A stretch of DNA of 64,000 nucleotides, taken from Capitella teleta (Eukaryota > Annelida > Polychaeta > Capitellidae). The DNA is taken from the NCBI GenBank assembly GCA_000328365.1, contig KB292627.1, positions 50,776-114,775 on the forward strand, in the 5' to 3' direction. A model generated the notes under the pieces. That model saw nothing but the letters and a program-made list of their open reading frames with translations. It was not told the origin of the DNA and did no database searches. A program made the translations under genes and the position numbers. Below are positions 58,927-64,000 of this stretch, piece after piece. Within the stretch, counting starts at the first letter, position 1. The number at the start of each line of letters is the position of its first letter.

Positions 58927-61690
58927 CTTGCAAACAGTGAGATCGGAACGAGATGTTGTCGAGCAAACCGAATCTGAAGCGTGAGAAAATGCTGCAGAAG
59001 TAATGTGGGGTTCACAACAGCCAACGGATATCTCTTATGTTAACTTTATCAGGCTAGAGACTGTAAGTGAAAATTATCAAGATTATCAGCTATGAATCTC
59101 GGGTGTATTCATGAGCCAGGAGCAAACTGAAAAAGTTACCATTGATTATTTGATAGAATAATCAGGGGGAAAATGCCGTGCATAAACATAAAGATATTGC
59201 ACGGCACTAATTTTTATGTTATTCTCTAAAACACATAATTATTTGTAGATCACTTAATCTGGATGAAAATTGGCTTGTAGGTAGCATTAGTAGTCGATCC
59301 ATAGAAATCGTGGAAATTATAATAATAATAAAAACAAAAACAAAAACAAAAACACAAAACACAAAAAAAAAACACAAAAAAAAAAAACCACACACACATG
59401 AGATTGATCATCGAAACAATAAAAAATACATTGCATTGCACACCTTTAAAAAAGTTGTTTAATTTTAACCAAGCACCGTGATAACCAACACACTGATAAT
59501 ATCTGGCGTGTGTAAGTGAGTGTGTGTTGAGGGGGTGAATCAAATTATTTATCAAATTCCCATGGCTGACATTACAACCTAGCTAACATCTACAATTCTT
59601 TTTCAACTAGCATGACAAACCGATAATACATTGGTTCGTTCGATACCAACCATAGCGACCGTTATGATTCAGCTTTTCACATCCGTTATGATTTGAGCTC
59701 TTCAAGGGCATACAGCACTGTCTAACGAGCAGACGACGCCACGGCACCAGTACAGGTACTTGTATTCACAACGTCCTTTCATCGCGAATTGTTGACGGAA
59801 ATCAACTGAATTGCATGGACGGAGGGAGGCTTCTGAACTGGATGCCCGATGCACTCGTGCGTCTGACGCAGGCAATTTGTTGCACATTTGAAGTTACGAG
59901 CCGCTGTATATAATCTGCAAAACCCCTGCATAAAAGTGTTCTAAGCCTCTAAAAACAAAATGACGCAAGCTCTGTGTTAACTTTAGAGGAGCTTAATTCA
60001 GAGCTGCTCTGATTAATCCTCAAATCGCAACAAATTTAACTTGGCAATTTGAGGATATTGAGCAGTAAATTGAAAGATGTTTGTATCATTTGATGGCTTC
60101 ATTGATGCGAAAGCAATTTTTATCTGTATTTATATCTGCATTAATTATTTCATTCCCATTTCTCAATTAATAATTCTATAATTATCTACATGTATAACTC
60201 CTGTCCTATCACAATGTTTAATTCTTAATCCTGCAAAGTACCATTATCCACAATGGCATAATTATTATACCAAGATATTTACAGTAGTACACACTGCCCG
60301 GCCTTATTAAGCAGCACTGTAGACGCACTGAATAATGATTATAATAATGAATGCTAATATAATGCTAAGCGCGCGCTCGAGCGTACAAGCGAACTCGAAG
60401 CAGAAGCGCACCCTCGAGGCGGAGACCAGCTTCAAACCCTTTAATTTTCTGCTCGTGTTTGTTGAAGTACTGACAAAGCTGGGCCACATGCCATGCGTTC
60501 GTCGGAAGCACGATCCAGAATCATGCATATTCATGAGTGAGATATGCATATTCATGAGTGAGATGTGGGGCCAGGTATATGACTGCGACACTGCGTGTAT
60601 GTTAATAGAGGTAAACTATTTTATTGCACGAAGATCTCATAATTATATTAATAATTATAATTAATAATTATGCATCACATATTAATTATTAATAGTTTTC
60701 CAATGCTACGAAAGGAATGGAATGGAATCATTCGGTTGTTATCACCTTGCAGAGGTGACTGTTCCATGTTTTGCACACACCTGCTTTATCTTTAATTACT
60801 ACACCCGATGCCAAGCACCACGGTACTTCCTAAAACTAACTAATTTAAGCTTCCCTTTGGGTGAATTAAAGAGCAAAACATGAAGAACACAATATGGGCC
60901 CGAAACCCAGGACCTGGGTGCATGCCCAACTAAGGAGTCTTTAACGACAAACCAATATTCTGATATTCAAGGCTCGCTTCAAGAAGCGGCCATGGTTTCC
61001 ATGTCATGTTTCGTGGTTGCCAGAGGGGTTGCGTCATCTGCATATCGTAAATTCCGTATGTGGCTTCCTCCTGCACTTTGTGTGACTGTGCCCAATAGGC
61101 TATTCTCCCAGTTTTTCCTCCACTGGTCTCACGATGACTTCATACGCTATTATATTGAACCAGGCCTAATTTTCGCCGATTTCAGGTTGGGAATGTGAGT
61201 CAAAAAGTTGGCGTTGTTAAATGTTGTTTATTAATTGATCCGTGCGTTGACTTCCGAATTCAGGTCAAATCTGAGTGAGTCGCTGATTAGGTTAACACCT
61301 CTACGTTGTTCTCACGGGTATTCACGTCACAACTGAATGAGGTCGTCGATAATTGTTCATTATATGTCAGATAGAAACGCATTCGCATCATTCCGGATAT
61401 GCTCGCCTCTTTCGCTGCCAAAACTGCGAATTTGGGTGACATTTTGGGTCCAGAATTTAGCCAATTCTATGATTAATTTATTAATTTATTAAATAATAAT
61501 TAAATGGCACTCAAATTGATCCTCATGCAGTTTGCATCATCTGTTCGATGATGAAGGATGCTGAGGGAAACTATATAACTCATTCAAGATCTGGAGGATG
61601 ATTCCAGATTGCAGTTCACCTTTGACCTAGCTGTGATACGTTGATGCAGAGGTCACAGCCATGCAATACGAACCATCTTTTTTAAAGGAG
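58927..61690. other. Intergenic, no gene seen
   Basis: Upstream of the hnRNP L first exon. Contains an A-rich run near 59320-59395, two CGTTATGATT words (59660, 59684), a SINE fragment (60287-60332) and a direct repeat gcatattcatgagtgagat at 60526 and 60546. No coding motif recognised. Confidence 0.5.
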
Positions 61691-61700
61691 GGGAGGGGGA

Positions 61701-62644
61701 CAGGCCCGTAGCCAAGGAAAGGGTGGTCGGAGGGGTCGGACGACCCCCCTTTTGAAGTTGGAGATCCATATTTTCAGAAGGAAAAACAGAGAGTATTTTG
61801 CAGTCAGCATTGCTGAATTGTTGTCACACTGAAAATCGCAGATGACCCAATCTCGAGAACACCCTGAGTCCTAACACACGAACCATACGACTTATAATTG
61901 CCCAATTCAGCAAGCATTTATAATTTGAACTCTTGCTAGGTCCCGTTACCACTGTCTGCAGCGTCAAGGAGGCAAAGTATCTGTAGTGAATTTTTTCCTG
62001 TTTTAAGTTGCAACCATCTTCAAAATTAACTTATTGTTTGGCACTAAAATGCGGTGTGATATGTCTGAAGATGACAATTACAGTGCAGTCTGCACTTAGG
62101 GCAGTGTTCAGTGATATTTATCAGTCTAAATACTTGTAAATAAGGGCTCAGAAATGTTATAATTTGGATTTGGCCAAACATTATTTTCGGGGGAGCATGC
62201 CCCCCGGAACCCCCCCCCCCCTCCTTTGGCTGCCCGCTTCGCGGTTTCCAGGTCCTCTATCATTTCCCTCAGATTTTGCCTAAGCAAAGTCTATAGACAC
62301 ACGCACGCCTCTTGTTGTTGACATTTTTGCGAAGCAGAATCCAAGAGGCTTTGAGTTGGACATCATTCTCACACAAACGTGACTGTTTTGCATGTATGTG
62401 TTCACCATGTTTCTGCTTTTCCGAATGCAAATGATCCTGCTGTACCCAAATGCATGGCCCTCGGTAACATCCTGTCTGTCTTTTTTGTTTTATCACAACA
62501 TTTCAATTTGTAATAAGGAGAAATATCTCGATACAACATTACCTGGGTATACCCGTAGTACATTTTCCCACTAATACTCGCATGGGTCAACTATCTTATA
62601 TCTTATATCCCACCCCCCTTCATGGAAAGCTGGCTACTGGCCTG
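61701..62644. mobile_element. hAT-like non-autonomous DNA transposon
   Basis: The left end caggcccgtagccaagg (61701) matches the inverted right end caggccagtagccagc (reading inward from 62644). The body has the ccccccggaaccccc and ctgcccgcttcgcggtttcc block typical of hAT derivatives. No transposase frame. The flanking 8-bp sequences are G-rich and do not form a clear duplication. Confidence 0.6.
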
Positions 62645-64000
62645 GGGAAGGGGCGGAGCGTCGATGAAATGATGATCCTGAAATGATGTCGCATTATTTC
62701 CTCCCTCAGTCCTATTGTGGGCCCTTCTTGGTTGACATCGTAACGCTTACATCCGGTTGACATGTCAATCAAATTTACACCTTGCATCAATTTTGATTTT
62801 CATGGTAACTTCAACTTGTTGTTCAACTAGCCTTTTAATTCATACACGTTTTCACATGAGCGAATACGAATGAATGCTCACAGTGAAAAATATGTGTGTC
62901 ATCAACACTGCTTTCATGTGAACGCTTCAGATGGCGGCGTGGTAATCACAAGAAGAGAATGATTTTTGCACTGCATATGGTAAATGTATATCACGTATAT
63001 ATATATATAGGCATGCATGTGCAATTCTATGGAGTATATTAAGAGGGCCCGAAGGCAAAATTACATAATTTACTCCATTGAAAATAACATCAGTGACCTG
63101 ACGCCGTGGCCCATATGTCTAAGGTCTTCAACGATTCGCGAATCCCCAGTAAAGTTTTTCTTTCTTTTTCTATTTTTGTTTCGTCTCCATTTCCTTTATC
63201 GTTGTTTTCTTTTTCTTTTCACCATTATATATTAAGCCATGCATGTGGATTACACTGAGCGCCGTTGAAGCAATGCTGATGTGTACTGCATCTATTTTGG
63301 GAAGACATAATGACCCAATTATCCTCTAAACGATGGTTATGTACGTCATACACAGAAAAAAAATATGGCATTCCATGACTGTGCACCTACTTTATTTCGT
63401 TTTTTTATCCCTTTGAAGTCGTCGTTCATTGGCTGATAAGTTTGCCCGTGTAACACAAAGCCTGGCATTGTAGCCTAGTTCTAGCGTTGCATGGTTCGTG
63501 TTGCACTGCTTTTGGGCGAACTCCAAGATTCTGTTCATAACGTCATAGCAACACGAGAGTGAGCACGCTTCGCGAGCAGTCGATTGTGAAGCGTTTAATG
63601 AGATTTTTTTATTGGTTGAGAGAGGAAAAAAAATACACTTATAATATGTCAACCCCGGTACTCATTATGTTGGGTTCGAGTACTGAATCGTCCCGGCCTT
63701 TAAATTATCGTAACGCAGGCCTACGTGTATCCGCACGCATAGCTCCCTTTAACAGATGAGTTCAATACCCTGTTCTCAATTGTATGTAGCGCTTGAAAGT
63801 ACGTATATATATAGTATTCTTGAAAGCATGCATGTTCACATACAGATATTTCTTGTATACATAATAATATAATAATTATTATTGCCTATACCAATTTTCA
63901 TGATATCCCATAATCCTTATGATCCCCATAATTAAGACTATGGACAGCTTACTTCCTTCTGGTTTTCTTATTTTTTATTTTTCCCAATAGAATTTATGAC
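62645..64000. other. Right-end intergenic stretch, no gene seen
   Basis: Short open frames on both strands (for example 63392-63652 minus) lack recognisable motifs. Simple TA repeats occur at 62996-63009 and 63805-63813. Confidence 0.5.

Noticed and set aside
1-64000. LTR retroelements, endogenous viruses, Polintons, toxin genes, CRISPR arrays
   Set aside because: No long terminal repeats, gag/pol/env-like, capsid-like or toxin reading frames and no spaced direct-repeat arrays were seen. The reverse-transcriptase remnants present are ordinary non-LTR LINEs.

Overview
The window is nuclear DNA of an animal. Protein-coding genes are split by many very short introns (often 45-80 bp) with GT-AG borders. 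The AT-rich intergenic DNA is full of tRNA-derived SINEs, LINE remnants, MITEs and microsatellites. Gene content is purely metazoan: hnRNP L, a synaptonemal-complex SYCE2-like protein, an angiotensin-converting-enzyme-like peptidase, an ASB3-like ankyrin/SOCS protein, an SLC25 carrier, a SPEC3/Stum protein and PAN/TSP1/LRR extracellular proteins. The compact introns and these families fit an early-branching marine invertebrate. A sponge is my favoured guess, but I cannot prove it from the sequence alone.

Layout. 1-2.35 kb (minus): 5' part of a secreted or membrane PAN-PAN-TSP1 protein that runs off the left edge. 2.6-4.0 kb: SINE-like piece and a 5'-truncated LINE. 4.2-7.0 kb (plus): C-terminal half of a xanthine dehydrogenase gene with exons and introns kept but four in-frame stops, so a pseudogene, with a SINE in one intron. 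7.5-8.7 kb: SINE, 38-bp tandem repeat and a dispersed repeat. 8.8-20.2 kb (minus): a second PAN-PAN-TSP1 receptor with transmembrane anchor. Its best signal-peptide exon is at 20.12-20.16 kb, so a complete LRR-PAN gene (13.3-15.2 kb), a LINE piece and a TA-flanked MITE would lie inside its first intron. 20-23.6 kb: no convincing gene. 23.6-26.8 kb: long decayed LINE. 27.1-30.7 kb (minus): ASB3-like gene whose last intron holds an assembly gap and a 326-bp direct repeat. 32 kb: hAT transposase remnant. 34.6-37.1 kb (plus): single-domain ACE-like peptidase with an N-terminal membrane anchor, convergent with 37.2-39.1 kb (minus): SLC25 carrier with two interchangeable terminal exons. 42-43.4 kb: LINE straddling a second gap. 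45.3-45.7 kb (plus): SYCE2-like gene. 48.6-50.6 kb (plus): SPEC3/Stum gene, convergent with 51.1-58.9 kb (minus): hnRNP L gene with an AT-AC minor (U12-type) intron. 59-64 kb: repeats, including a hAT-like non-autonomous element, and no gene I can support.

How it fits together. The left 20 kb is an accessory neighbourhood in which symmetrical phase-1 exons carry extracellular modules (PAN, TSP1, Ser/Thr linkers), an arrangement that favours duplication and shuffling. The right part consists of conserved single-copy housekeeping or cell-type genes. Exon borders were chosen by requiring GT-AG (or AT-AC) signals, unbroken frame and agreement with known families. For seven genes the summed exons are an exact multiple of three. 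No LTR retroelement, endogenous virus, Polinton, CRISPR array or genuine tRNA/rRNA gene was recognised.
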